12,365 nucleotides of DNA from an uncultured Prevotella sp. GTDB taxonomy: Bacteria > Bacteroidota > Bacteroidia > Bacteroidales > Bacteroidaceae. Both the position numbers and the translations under genes were made by a program. Of this stretch, positions 1-5,678 are shown in pieces. The notes under the pieces are model-generated. The model did no database searches. It was not told the origin of the DNA and saw only the letters and a list, made by a program, of their open reading frames with translations. How positions within the stretch are numbered: position 1 is the stretch's first letter; each line of letters opens with the position of its first letter. The DNA is taken from assembly GCA_958369755.1 (NCBI GenBank), contig CATXJC010000049.1, positions 1 to 12,365 on the forward strand, given 5' to 3'.

Positions 1-41
1 ACCTCCCCCGTAGCAAGCATCTTCTCATAATAGGAACTCAT
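1..41 (-). CDS. hsdS: 5' edge of a type I restriction specificity (HsdS-like) gene, partial
   Basis: Reading leftwards from an ATG at 41-39, the 13 complete codons give MSSYYEKMLATGE, and the next begins with GT (V or similar). The run YEKMLATGEV is a phrase I recognise from the spacer or start region of HsdS subunits in Bacteroidota; HsdS gives a type I restriction-modification complex its DNA target specificity. A TAG lies in frame only six codons upstream, so the reading frame really starts near here. It could be a complete gene starting at this ATG or a promoterless half-gene of an invertible cassette. It diverges from a tyrosine recombinase 60 bp away, which fits a shuffling hsdS locus. 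Only 41 bases are visible, so the family call rests on one short motif. Confidence 0.55.
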   Translation of the reverse strand, partial: MSSYYEKMLATGE

Positions 42-101
42 AGAACAATACCATGCCTATTTATATGGACAACTTTATGTTTCACTAATAAACGAATAGA
101 A

Positions 102-908
102 ATGGAATTAGACAAATTTGAAGAGTTCCTAAGCCAAGGCAATATGGCTAAGAACACGATTTCGGCATATCTGTATGCCGTGAAGGAGTTTGGCTCTCGA
201 CACAAAGAGTTGAACAAGAGAAACTTGTTGGTTTACAAGACCTACTTGATTGAGACTTACAAACCAAAGACGGTGAACCTCCGTATTCAGGCGTTGAACA
301 AGTACCTTGTATTTGTGGGCAAGACGAAACTCCGCTTGAAGTCGGTCAAGGTGCAGCAACGTTCTTATCTGGAGAATGTCATCAGCAATGCCGACTACAC
401 CTTCTTGAAAAACAAGTTGAAGAAGGAAGACAACTTGGAGTGGTACTTTGTGGTGCGTTTCTTAGCTGCGACTGGTGCCAGAGTGAGCGAACTTGTGCAA
501 ATCAAGGTTGAGCACGTGCAAGTAGGCTATTACGACATCTACACCAAGGGTGGCAAGATACGGCGTATCTATATCCCCAAGACATTGCGCACGGAAACAG
601 AAAAGTGGTTGCAGACACTCAACCGCACAAGTGGCTATCTCTTTCTTAATCGCTTTGGCGAGCGCATCACGACAAGAGGCATATCACAGCAGTTGAAGAA
701 CTATGCGATGAAGTATGGCTTGAATGAAAAAGTGGTGTACCCTCACTCGTTCCGCCATCGTTATGCCAAGAATTTCTTGGAGAAGTTCAACGACATTGCC
801 CTGCTTGCAGACCTTATGGGGCATGAAAGCATCGAAACGACACGTATCTATCTGCGAAGAAGCAGCATTGAGCAACAAGAAATCGTAGATAAGGTTATCA
901 CTTGGTAA
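102..908 (+). CDS. Tyrosine recombinase / site-specific integrase (candidate DNA invertase)
   Basis: A 268-residue tyrosine recombinase that cuts and rejoins DNA through a covalent 3'-phosphotyrosine. The N-terminal SAM-like arm covers about residues 1-85 and the catalytic domain 95-268. The expected active-site residues are all present: R127 in ATGARVSEL, K149 or K152 in YTKGGKIRR, H215 and R218 in PHSFRHRYA, H241 in LMGHES, and Y250 in TRIYLRR. The protein is short and lacks the extra arm-binding domain of most conjugative-transposon integrases, more like XerC/D or invertases. The ATG at 102 is the first in frame and starts a good arm domain. It diverges from an HsdS-like gene at the window edge. 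In Bacteroides and in pneumococcal SpnIII, recombinases in this position invert hsdS segments, so an invertase role is likely but inferred. It could instead be the integrase of a decayed element extending rightwards. Confidence 0.9.
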   Translation: MELDKFEEFLSQGNMAKNTISAYLYAVKEFGSRHKELNKRNLLVYKTYLIETYKPKTVNLRIQALNKYLVFVGKTKLRLKSVKVQQRSYLENVISNADYTFLKNKLKKEDNLEWYFVVRFLAATGARVSELVQIKVEHVQVGYYDIYTKGGKIRRIYIPKTLRTETEKWLQTLNRTSGYLFLNRFGERITTRGISQQLKNYAMKYGLNEKVVYPHSFRHRYAKNFLEKFNDIALLADLMGHESIETTRIYLRRSSIEQQEIVDKVITW

Positions 909-935
909 AATGCCAATAAAGGTTTATAGGAATAA

Positions 936-967
936 GAGTAGAAAGAAATGCAGGTCTCTTTCTACTC
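936..967 (+). terminator. Hairpin downstream of the recombinase gene
   Basis: The arms GAGTAGAAAG (936-945) and CTTTCTACTC (958-967) are perfect reverse complements separated by 12 bases. The hairpin lies 27 bp after the recombinase stop codon. No U-tract follows it, so it is either a transcript-end stabiliser or a weak terminator. Confidence 0.45.
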
Positions 968-1039
968 TATCCATGTAAAACGTTTTGTCATATGACATGC
1001 ATATATCTCCACAAGAGGGTGTGTCATAAATCAACAGCT

Positions 1040-1101
1040 CGCAAGTCCGTTAGGCGTTAGGAACGCCTAGCGGACTTGCGTATCTCCCTAACGCCTAACG
1101 G
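1040..1101. repeat. Three-armed inverted repeat (two alternative hairpins)
   Basis: Arm A (1040-1058) and arm B (1062-1080) are 19 bases each and complementary at 18 of 19 positions, with a 3-base loop. A third segment, 1087-1101, is an exact 15-base reverse complement of 1047-1061. Arm A can therefore pair with either downstream segment but not both. No open reading frame covers it. It may be a terminator, the end of a mobile element or a dispersed palindromic repeat; the sequence alone does not decide. Confidence 0.7.
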
Positions 1102-1288
1102 AAAGAAACTATTGCATATACAACTTTATTTTCGTCCAAAATACCTTTGTTCCTGATAATCATCCAATATGTCATTCATCACATCATTGAAGCCTAGCCC
1201 TTTACCTTTGCTTTACCCTTCGACCAGCATTTTCAATTCCACTACGCGCCGGCGACCGTTGGTTCAGGGCGTGTGGGACATAAAAGAA
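1102..1288. other. Intergenic stretch with no recognisable gene
   Basis: Together with the repeats before it, this makes a gap of almost 400 bp between the recombinase gene and the broken PIN gene. A plus-strand TACCTTTG at 1142-1149 looks like a Bacteroidota -7 box, but the only downstream frame runs antisense through the PIN remnant. The 13-mer CAGGGCGTGTGGG at 1265-1277 recurs at 5738-5750. Nothing else is supported. Confidence 0.4.
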
Positions 1289-1426
1289 CTAAAAAGATAT
1301 CAGCGTCATCTGCGAATTGAAAAACAGATTAGTACCATCAAAAAAGCTATCCCAAATTCTACGATATGGACTTCTTGGTGATATACTCTGTACAAGACAA
1401 TTAGTATCTAGAACTATTTTTTCCAT
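1289..1426 (-). pseudogene. Truncated PIN-domain toxin
   Basis: A 45-residue frame beginning MEKIVLDTNCLVQSISPRS is the N-terminus of a PIN-domain ribonuclease of the kind found as toxin in toxin-antitoxin pairs. The VLDTNCL motif carries the first catalytic aspartate (D7), and YRRIWDSFFDG matches the next helix. PIN toxins are normally about 130-150 residues. Here homology fades after FFDG and a TAG ends the frame, so the other acidic active-site residues are missing and the protein should be inactive. The start lies four bases after the stop of the upstream antitoxin-like gene, the tight coupling expected of such operons. The breakpoint lies just beside the CAGGGCGTGTGGG repeat at 1265-1277, which suggests truncation by a repeat-mediated rearrangement. 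Confidence 0.7.
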
Positions 1427-1430
1427 AAAA

Positions 1431-1652
1431 CTACTTTTTCAGCATTGCATGTAAGTCCTGATGGCGAAGTTCATCAAGCTTTGCCTGATTCAGCTTGCCT
1501 GAATCCCAAAGTGCCTCCAAACATGTATCAGCTTTCTTACGAAAGTAATCACTCAAAACAGTTTTCACCTCAGAAAGCCTTTCTTCAGAACCATCAAAAG
1601 CAAACATCTTTAATAGATGTTGTTGAACCGGATTAAACATTGTTGTTTCCAT
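1431..1652 (-). CDS. Antitoxin-like protein paired with a PIN toxin
   Basis: A 73-residue protein beginning METTMFNPVQQHLLKMFAF. This resembles small Bacteroidota proteins of the form NPxQxxLLxMF..., followed by ADTCLEALWDSGKLNQAKLDELR, that are commonly encoded directly upstream of PIN-domain toxins; I know of no named Pfam domain. The presumed role is to bind and silence the toxin and perhaps repress the operon. The frame is intact, with a canonical -7 box (1685-1692) 33 bases before the ATG, and it is followed after four bases by the toxin start. Its partner is truncated, so this is an orphan antitoxin that could still neutralise related toxins elsewhere. The antitoxin role is inferred from the pairing; the presence of a real gene is more certain. 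Confidence 0.7.
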   Translation of the reverse strand: METTMFNPVQQHLLKMFAFDGSEERLSEVKTVLSDYFRKKADTCLEALWDSGKLNQAKLDELRHQDLHAMLKK

Positions 1653-1684
1653 AACTTTTAATTTAAACGTTTAACTTTTCGCCA

Positions 1685-1692
1685 CAAAAATA
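1685..1692 (-). promoter_or_regulatory. -7 promoter element of the toxin-antitoxin operon
   Basis: On the minus strand this reads TATTTTTG, an exact match to the Bacteroidota TAnnTTTG box. It lies 33 bases upstream of the ATG at 1652. A convincing -33 TTTG was not found. Confidence 0.5.
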
Positions 1693-1815
1693 CGCTTTTT
1701 CTCGAAACCACCAAGAAATTTGCAATAAATCTGCCAATCCCCCCGAAAATCAGTTTGCCTAACCTCATTCCTGTATCTGCGAAATTCCACCCGCACAGGG
1801 TGAAAATACGATATC

Positions 1816-1849
1816 AGTGGAATCCGACAACCGACGGATTCCACTTTTT
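1816..1849 (+). terminator. Intrinsic terminator-type hairpin
   Basis: The 11-base arms AGTGGAATCCG and CGGATTCCACT are perfect complements around an 8-base loop, followed by TTTTT on the plus strand. A smaller hairpin, CACCC-GCACA-GGGTG, lies just before it at 1788-1802. No plus-strand gene precedes it. It may end a short unannotated RNA, or act on the minus strand (without a U-tract) 26 bp past the XRE remnant. Confidence 0.6.
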
Positions 1850-1874
1850 AATTTAAAAAACCAATTCAAAAGTA

Positions 1875-2159
1875 TTATTTGTTAAAAAAGTAACTATCAT
1901 CGAAGGCTGCTTCGATAAGGCGTTGCTTCACTCGGGCGTATTCTTCCAGATCTTCGATAAAGTACCGAAGAGCTGAAACAATCCTCACATAAACACTGAG
2001 CCGATAATCGCCCTTACCCTTTTAGATTGCAAAAATGTTTTCCTTATGCATCCCAGCATAATACATCAGATCAGAACCAGATACATGATGGTTCTTCATC
2101 ACTTCACTCAGAACAACACCGAAACGGCTGTTGTCTGCAAGAAAATTTTTAATTTCCAT
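1875..2159 (-). pseudogene. XRE-like helix-turn-helix regulator with an in-frame stop
   Basis: The frame opens with MEIKNFLADNSRFGVVLSEV and reads through a helix-turn-helix-like segment (SGSDLMYYAGMHKENIFAI). It hits TAA at 2024-2022 and continues in the same frame with KGKGDYRLSVYVRIVSALRY to a final TAA at 1877-1875, 95 codons in all. The join reads ENIFAI-stop-KGKGDYR; related proteins typically have an EKGKG-like sequence here, so a single GAA-to-TAA change is the simplest explanation. The second half still reads as sensible protein, implying recent inactivation. It is divergently oriented from the vapE gene, so it may once have repressed it. A 45-residue product ending at the first stop would lack the rest of the DNA-binding fold. 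A sequencing error at one base is possible. Confidence 0.7.
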
Positions 2160-2195
2160 TTTTAAAAAATTTAAAAATATTTATAATTATTGTAT

Positions 2196-2224
2196 ACGAG
2201 TTCCCACTACGGGAACTCGTTTTT
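2196..2224 (+). terminator. Terminator-type hairpin between xre remnant and vapE
   Basis: The perfect 10-base arms ACGAGTTCCC and GGGAACTCGT, with loop ACTAC, are followed by TTTTT on the plus strand. It sits directly upstream of the vapE promoter and would insulate vapE from upstream readthrough. Confidence 0.7.
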
Positions 2225-2237
2225 ATTTTCTTTTTAG

Positions 2238-2245
2238 TATCTTTG
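2238..2245 (+). promoter_or_regulatory. -7 promoter element for vapE
   Basis: TATCTTTG followed by CATCG is a canonical Bacteroidota -7 box, placing the transcript start near 2251 and giving an approximately 85-base leader before vapE. The -33 position holds only T-rich sequence. Confidence 0.65.
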
Positions 2246-2303
2246 CATCGTGTAAAACAGATTCAACAATCTGCTTACCTATAATAAAACGAATAACTGA
2301 TAC

Positions 2304-2336
2304 ATATATTGTATAACAATATATTTTTTTTAGGAG
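2304..2336 (+). promoter_or_regulatory. Leader hairpin with U-tract abutting the vapE ribosome binding site
   Basis: The 9-base arms ATATATTGT and ACAATATAT with a 3-base loop are followed by eight T residues (2324-2331) and then AGGAG (2332-2336), immediately before the ATG codons at 2337 and 2340. The shape is that of a weak attenuator touching the Shine-Dalgarno sequence. Spacing favours the second ATG as the true start. Confidence 0.5.
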
Positions 2337-4385
2337 ATGATGAACATCAGTACATTCATTAACATGGCCAGCAAGATTCCTTCACCTGGCCAGTTGGAAG
2401 GCCTGGTAACCTTCATGAAGGAAGATGAGAAACTCAGGTTTTTCACCGAGTCTTACCGGAAAACGGGGAATAAGTCGTACAAACACGATGCACCCCTCTT
2501 CGCCGTAGCCTGCATCTTCGAAGGCGGAAAAGGCAAGGACAACATCCGGAGCCTCACACATCTGTCGCTGGTCGACTTCGACCACATCACAGAAAAACCG
2601 GATGACGGCACCCTGCGCTCGCTCAAAGAGAGAATCTGCCACGATGCCCACACCCTGCTCTGCTACGTTACCATGAGCGGCAATGGACTGCGCGTCATCT
2701 ACCGCTACGAAGGCGATGATTATCCCGCCGCCTTCGCCATGGGAAACGACTACTACGCGCATCTCATCGGCAAGGAAAGCGATCCGCTCTGCAAGAACAT
2801 CACAAGGCTCAGCGGACTCGCCTACGACCCCGAAGTCTATTTCAATCCCGAAGCCACAGCCTTCAGCGCCGAGGAAATCAGCCATTTCCATTCCGCTACG
2901 CTCAAGACCGCACAGAAGAAAAAGAAACAGGAACGCATCGCCGACTACTACGAGCAGATCGTCAAACCCAAGCTGGAAAACGAAAAAATCAGGTACGAAC
3001 CCGGCAACCACAACCAGTATGTGATGCGGGTGGGCTACATGATGGCTAAGAAACGGTACGACAGGAAAGAAGCCACCCAATGGGCTATCAGGCAGTTTCC
3101 CGAATACGACAGTGTAGAACAGGTGTTCAAGTCGTGCTACGACAACACCACTCACCCACAGAAGATGAAGGCTGAAACCGGAAAGATTCCCTATGCCACC
3201 GTAGATGAAATCAAAGACTTCCTCGACGGACATATCAAACTCCGCTTCAACCTCATCACCCTGCGCTACGAGTATCTGAAGGATAAATGGCGAATCCTCC
3301 AGGACCGCGATCTGAATACGCAATGGAGCAACATGTCGCTAACTGCAAGGGTGAGCAAGAGCGACATGATCAATGTCATCGAGAGCGACTATACCCCGCC
3401 CTACAATCCCTTCACCGATTATCTGGAGAATCTCCCACCCTGGCAGGAAGGCGACAAGGACTATATTGCCGAACTCGCTGCCACGGTAAAGCTGAAGGGC
3501 ACCCCGGTGATGCCCTTCTGTGAAGCCCTCAGGAAATGGCTCGTGGCGATGATAGCAGGATGGATAGACGAAGGTGCCGTCAACAATGTCATCCTGGTGT
3601 TCATCGGCAGACAGGGCGCCTACAAAACCACCTGGTTCAACTATCTCCTGCCGCCGGAACTGAAGCAATATTTCTATACGAAGGCGAATGCCAGGCGCAT
3701 GACGAAGGATGATATCATCGCCCTTTCGCAGTATGCACTCATCTGTTATGAAGAGCTCGACACGATGAGTCCGTCGGAACTGAACCAGCTGAAGGCTGTG
3801 GTAACGATGCAGTATACCAACGAAAGGGCGGCATACGGCCATTATGCCGAGCAGCGCAAGCATATCAACACCTTCTGCGGCACGGGCAACAATCCCGAGT
3901 TTTTGAGCGACCCTACCGGTAACCGTCGCTGGCTGCCCTACGAGATAGAGAGCATCCTCTCGCCCCGTGAGCATCCGTTCAATTACGAAGGCATCTACGC
4001 CCAGGCTTACGCCCTCTACAAGAGTGATTTCCGCTATTGGTTCACCGATGAGGAGATAGAAAAGCAGAACCGGCACAACCGCGCTTTTGAGGCGCCCAGA
4101 CTAGAACAGGAACTTGTGGATCTCTACTTCCGAAAGCCAACGGAGGCGGAGACAGGGGAGTTCGTGTCCATAGCCAGAGCGATGCAGATCATCAGTTGCA
4201 ACATCTCCCAGAAGCTGAACAGTTCGAAACTGGGCAAGGCTTTCAATGATCTCGGATTCGAAAAGATGCGCACCAAGCACAGCCGTGGTTACAGGGCAAT
4301 CGTCCGTACTGCCGAGGAAATCAAGGCTTACCAGGTATCCGTCTGTATCAACCCGCCGCAATGCGATGATGATGCCCCCTTCTAG
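2337..4385 (+). CDS. Primase-helicase with BT4734-like/VirE N-terminal domain and VapE ATPase domain
   Basis: A 682-residue protein with two parts. Residues 1-180 match the BT4734-like (VirE N-terminal) domain, a probable archaeo-eukaryotic-type primase fold: LSLVDFDH at 77-83 supplies the DxD metal site and SGNGLRVIYR at 114-123 the glycine-rich strand. A linker with a basic stretch (KKKKQER, 194-200) leads to a VapE-family P-loop helicase: Walker A GRQGAYKTT at 424-432, Walker B LICYEELD at 468-475, a sensor asparagine in CGTGNNPEF (514-522) and arginine motif TGNRRWLP at 527-534. Length is normal and nothing is broken. Such proteins replicate phages, satellites and integrated elements, and in Bacteroides they commonly pair with DUF4248, as here. 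The gene is GC-richer than its flanks, consistent with transfer. Symmetric and iterated repeats follow its stop codon. The start may be 2337 or 2340. Confidence 0.88.
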   Translation: MMNISTFINMASKIPSPGQLEGLVTFMKEDEKLRFFTESYRKTGNKSYKHDAPLFAVACIFEGGKGKDNIRSLTHLSLVDFDHITEKPDDGTLRSLKERICHDAHTLLCYVTMSGNGLRVIYRYEGDDYPAAFAMGNDYYAHLIGKESDPLCKNITRLSGLAYDPEVYFNPEATAFSAEEISHFHSATLKTAQKKKKQERIADYYEQIVKPKLENEKIRYEPGNHNQYVMRVGYMMAKKRYDRKEATQWAIRQFPEYDSVEQVFKSCYDNTTHPQKMKAETGKIPYATVDEIKDFLDGHIKLRFNLITLRYEYLKDKWRILQDRDLNTQWSNMSLTARVSKSDMINVIESDYTPPYNPFTDYLENLPPWQEGDKDYIAELAATVKLKGTPVMPFCEALRKWLVAMIAGWIDEGAVNNVILVFIGRQGAYKTTWFNYLLPPELKQYFYTKANARRMTKDDIIALSQYALICYEELDTMSPSELNQLKAVVTMQYTNERAAYGHYAEQRKHINTFCGTGNNPEFLSDPTGNRRWLPYEIESILSPREHPFNYEGIYAQAYALYKSDFRYWFTDEEIEKQNRHNRAFEAPRLEQELVDLYFRKPTEAETGEFVSIARAMQIISCNISQKLNSSKLGKAFNDLGFEKMRTKHSRGYRAIVRTAEEIKAYQVSVCINPPQCDDDAPF

Positions 4386-4416
4386 CCGTTCCCAAGCCAT
4401 CGGTTCATCCGGTTCA

Positions 4417-4562
4417 GGGTGACAGGGTGACACGGTGACACGAGTTTTTCAACATTTCGCCTCGCACGCGGGCAGGCAGGAACTTTCGGCCTGATTTTTC
4501 CTGCCTGCCCGCGCGAGAGTAAATCTTCAGAATTCCCTGTCACCCCTGTCACCCTGTCACCC
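4417..4562. repeat. Nested inverted repeats: 3x GGGTGACA, 16-bp stem, 3x TGTCACCC
   Basis: Outer left: GGGTGACA, GGGTGACA and CGGTGACA in tandem at 4417-4440. Outer right: TGTCACCC at 4538, 4547 and 4555, the exact inverse. Inside lies a perfect 16-base inverted repeat (4467-4482 with 4498-4513, CGCGGGCAGGCAGGAA). CTCG/CGAG (4461-4464, 4514-4517) extends it to a 20-bp stem with a 2-base bulge and a 15-base loop. The structure fills the gap after vapE and has no coding frame. It could be a terminator, a replication-origin hairpin or a protein-binding array. Confidence 0.85.
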
Positions 4563-4606
4563 AGAAGCCAGTTACTTCCGAAACGGAAACCAAGGAGTTA
4601 CGGTGC

Positions 4607-4690
4607 AAAAGTCAGAGACTTACGATGAAAAAGTCAGAGACTTACGGCACAAAAGTCAGAGGCTTACGATGAAAAAGTCAGTAGCTTATG
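4607..4690. repeat. Four iteron-like 22-bp direct repeats
   Basis: The unit AAAAGTCAGAGACTTACG starts at 4607, 4629, 4651 and 4673, an exact 22-bp period (two helical turns). Copies 1 and 2 are identical over 18 bases; copies 3 and 4 drift. Each of the first two contains the small palindrome AAGTC-AGA-GACTT. The 22-base period is not a multiple of three, so the repeats are not coding. They end 44 bp before the DUF4248 start. Confidence 0.85.
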
Positions 4691-4734
4691 AGCCGCAACT
4701 CAATCATAAACCCCTTAAAAAACCAAACAAAACT

Positions 4735-4944
4735 ATGGATTTAAGAAGTTATACCAAGCAAGAGCTAGCTCTTCTGTATTTTCCCGATGCTACTCCAGCA
4801 GTAGCCAGTGCTCACCTGATGCGATGGATCCAGCGCATCCCCGACCTTCTCCAGAAGCTCGCCGCCACCGGTTACGGCAAGAACTGCAAGGAGTTCACCC
4901 CGATGCAAGTCTCCTACATCCTCTACTTCCTCGGTGAGCCCTAA
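4735..4944 (+). CDS. DUF4248 family protein
   Basis: A 69-residue protein, MDLRSYTKQELALLYFPDAT at its start and FTPMQVSYILYFLGEP at its end. The pattern (YTKQELALLYFP, HLMRWIQR, a middle glycine-rich turn, FTPMQV, LGEP) matches DUF4248, a small Bacteroidota family of unknown function that typically lies next to the VirE-N/VapE gene. The ATG at 4735 is chosen because homology starts here; the frame stays open upstream to a GTG at 4603, but that part is only the 22-bp repeats read in frame. The repeats may control its expression. A DNA-binding or regulatory role is plausible from its small basic fold but not demonstrated. The HU-like and amidase genes often found with this pair do not appear downstream, where a YhcG remnant begins 22 bp later. 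Confidence 0.85.
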   Translation: MDLRSYTKQELALLYFPDATPAVASAHLMRWIQRIPDLLQKLAATGYGKNCKEFTPMQVSYILYFLGEP

Positions 4945-4966
4945 CCCTGTTCCACCTCATCTGAAA

Positions 4967-5098
4967 ATGAGCCAACAAAAGGAGAACAAGGATATTAAAT
5001 CCTTTGGCAACTTGCTTTTCACCGAAGAATCTTCTTTATATGAAGAATTTCTATTGCATGTATCTACCATACACAGAAATTGGTCAGCAAGTTGCTGA
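4967..5098 (+). pseudogene. Out-of-frame N-terminal remnant of the first YhcG gene
   Basis: The 43-residue frame MSQQKENKDIKSFGNLLFTE... to FLLHVSTIH resembles the start of DUF1016/YhcG-type proteins, where a short variable leader precedes the first helix (YEEFLLHVSTI). It then runs into nonsense (RNWSASC) and a TGA, while YhcG homology resumes in the +1-shifted frame from about 5070. The usual DUF1016 N-terminal domain is absent between the two. The simplest reading is a deletion that fused the leader out of frame to the middle of the gene. The assignment of this short piece is tentative. Confidence 0.35.
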
Positions 5099-5657
5099 CC
5101 AATTGGAAAAAGATATTTTCTCAACTCCTTGGGGGCATCACATGCTGTTGATTGACAAGTTCCTAACAGAGCCACAGAAGGCTTTGTTCTATATACACCA
5201 AACAGTAGTAAACGGCTGGAGCAGGAATGTCCTTCACAATTACATTGATTCGTCTCTGTATGAACGACAAGGGAAAGCTTTGAGCAATTTTACCCGCACA
5301 TTACAGAAAGAGAACTTTATCGACTTGCTCTTTTATAATTTGAACTTGTCATGCTACATAGTTCTGGAAGTCAAGATAGGTTCATTCACCTTTGCTGATG
5401 TCGGGCAACTTGGTGGTTATGTAGTAGCTTGTAACCACCTTCTTCGCAAAGAGGGGCGTGACAATCCTACTATAAGTTTACTTATTTGCAAGGAGAAAGA
5501 CCGTATCCAGGCACAATATGCCTTGGAATCAAGCAGCCAACCCATAGCTATTTCTGAGTACGATCTAGAAAAATTCTATCCTGAAAAATTAGAAGGAACT
5601 ATGCCGACGATAGAGGAATGGGAAGCTAAGTTGGGGGGTAGCATTGAACACGAATAA
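5004..5657 (+). CDS. yhcG: YhcG/DUF1016 PDDEXK nuclease-domain protein, internally deleted
   Basis: The 217-residue frame shows YhcG hallmarks: PWGHHMLLIDK (30-40), NGWSRNVL (58-65), LYERQGKALSNF (73-84), then FIDLLFYNLNLSCYIVLEVK (93-112) and DVGQLGGYV (120-128). D95, E110, K112 and Q123 form the PDDEXK nuclease site and are intact. Intact YhcG proteins run to about 330-370 residues. This one lacks the DUF1016 N-terminal domain, and only 20 residues separate YERQ from FIDLL, against 86 between the same landmarks in the minus-strand copy at 5775-6590, so about 65 residues are deleted in frame. The remaining frame is open and could make a minimal nuclease core, but a nonfunctional remnant is more likely. 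YhcG proteins occur beside type I restriction genes and are proposed Holliday-junction or defence nucleases. The start is uncertain. Confidence 0.75.
   Translation: MATCFSPKNLLYMKNFYCMYLPYTEIGQQVADQLEKDIFSTPWGHHMLLIDKFLTEPQKALFYIHQTVVNGWSRNVLHNYIDSSLYERQGKALSNFTRTLQKENFIDLLFYNLNLSCYIVLEVKIGSFTFADVGQLGGYVVACNHLLRKEGRDNPTISLLICKEKDRIQAQYALESSSQPIAISEYDLEKFYPEKLEGTMPTIEEWEAKLGGSIEHE
5078..5104. repeat. Perfect 13-1-13 palindrome inside the YhcG remnant
   Basis: AATTGGTCAGCAA (5078-5090), one G, then TTGCTGACCAATT (5092-5104). The palindrome coincides with the point where YhcG homology shifts frame, so it may be a relic of the deletion that removed the N-terminal domain. It also encodes EIGQQVADQ in the downstream frame. 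Confidence 0.8.
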
Positions 5658-5678
5658 TATAGAATTATTCAAGTTTCG

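Noticed and set aside
1015..1034. GAGGGTGTGTCATAAATCAA resembles the end of a Bacteroidota insertion sequence
   Set aside because: No transposase frame and no matching inverted end were found in the window.
1169..1381. Plus-strand frame of 70 residues with a promoter-like TACCTTTG upstream
   Set aside because: It runs antisense through the PIN-toxin remnant, which has a recognisable motif; the plus-strand product has low-complexity composition and no recognisable family.
2382..3323. Long minus-strand frame (313 residues) opposite vapE
   Set aside because: Shadow of the GC-rich vapE codons; the product is an unstructured hydrophobic/acidic mix with no motif.
3339..4076. Second long minus-strand frame (245 residues) opposite vapE
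   Set aside because: Also a shadow of the coding strand, which carries clear Walker motifs in this interval.
4607..4690. CRISPR array
   Set aside because: Units are contiguous at 22 bp with only 4-base gaps, so there are no spacers, and no cas gene is present.
4603..4734. Upstream extension of the DUF4248 frame from a GTG at 4603
   Set aside because: The extension is the 22-bp repeats read in frame; family homology begins at the ATG at 4735.
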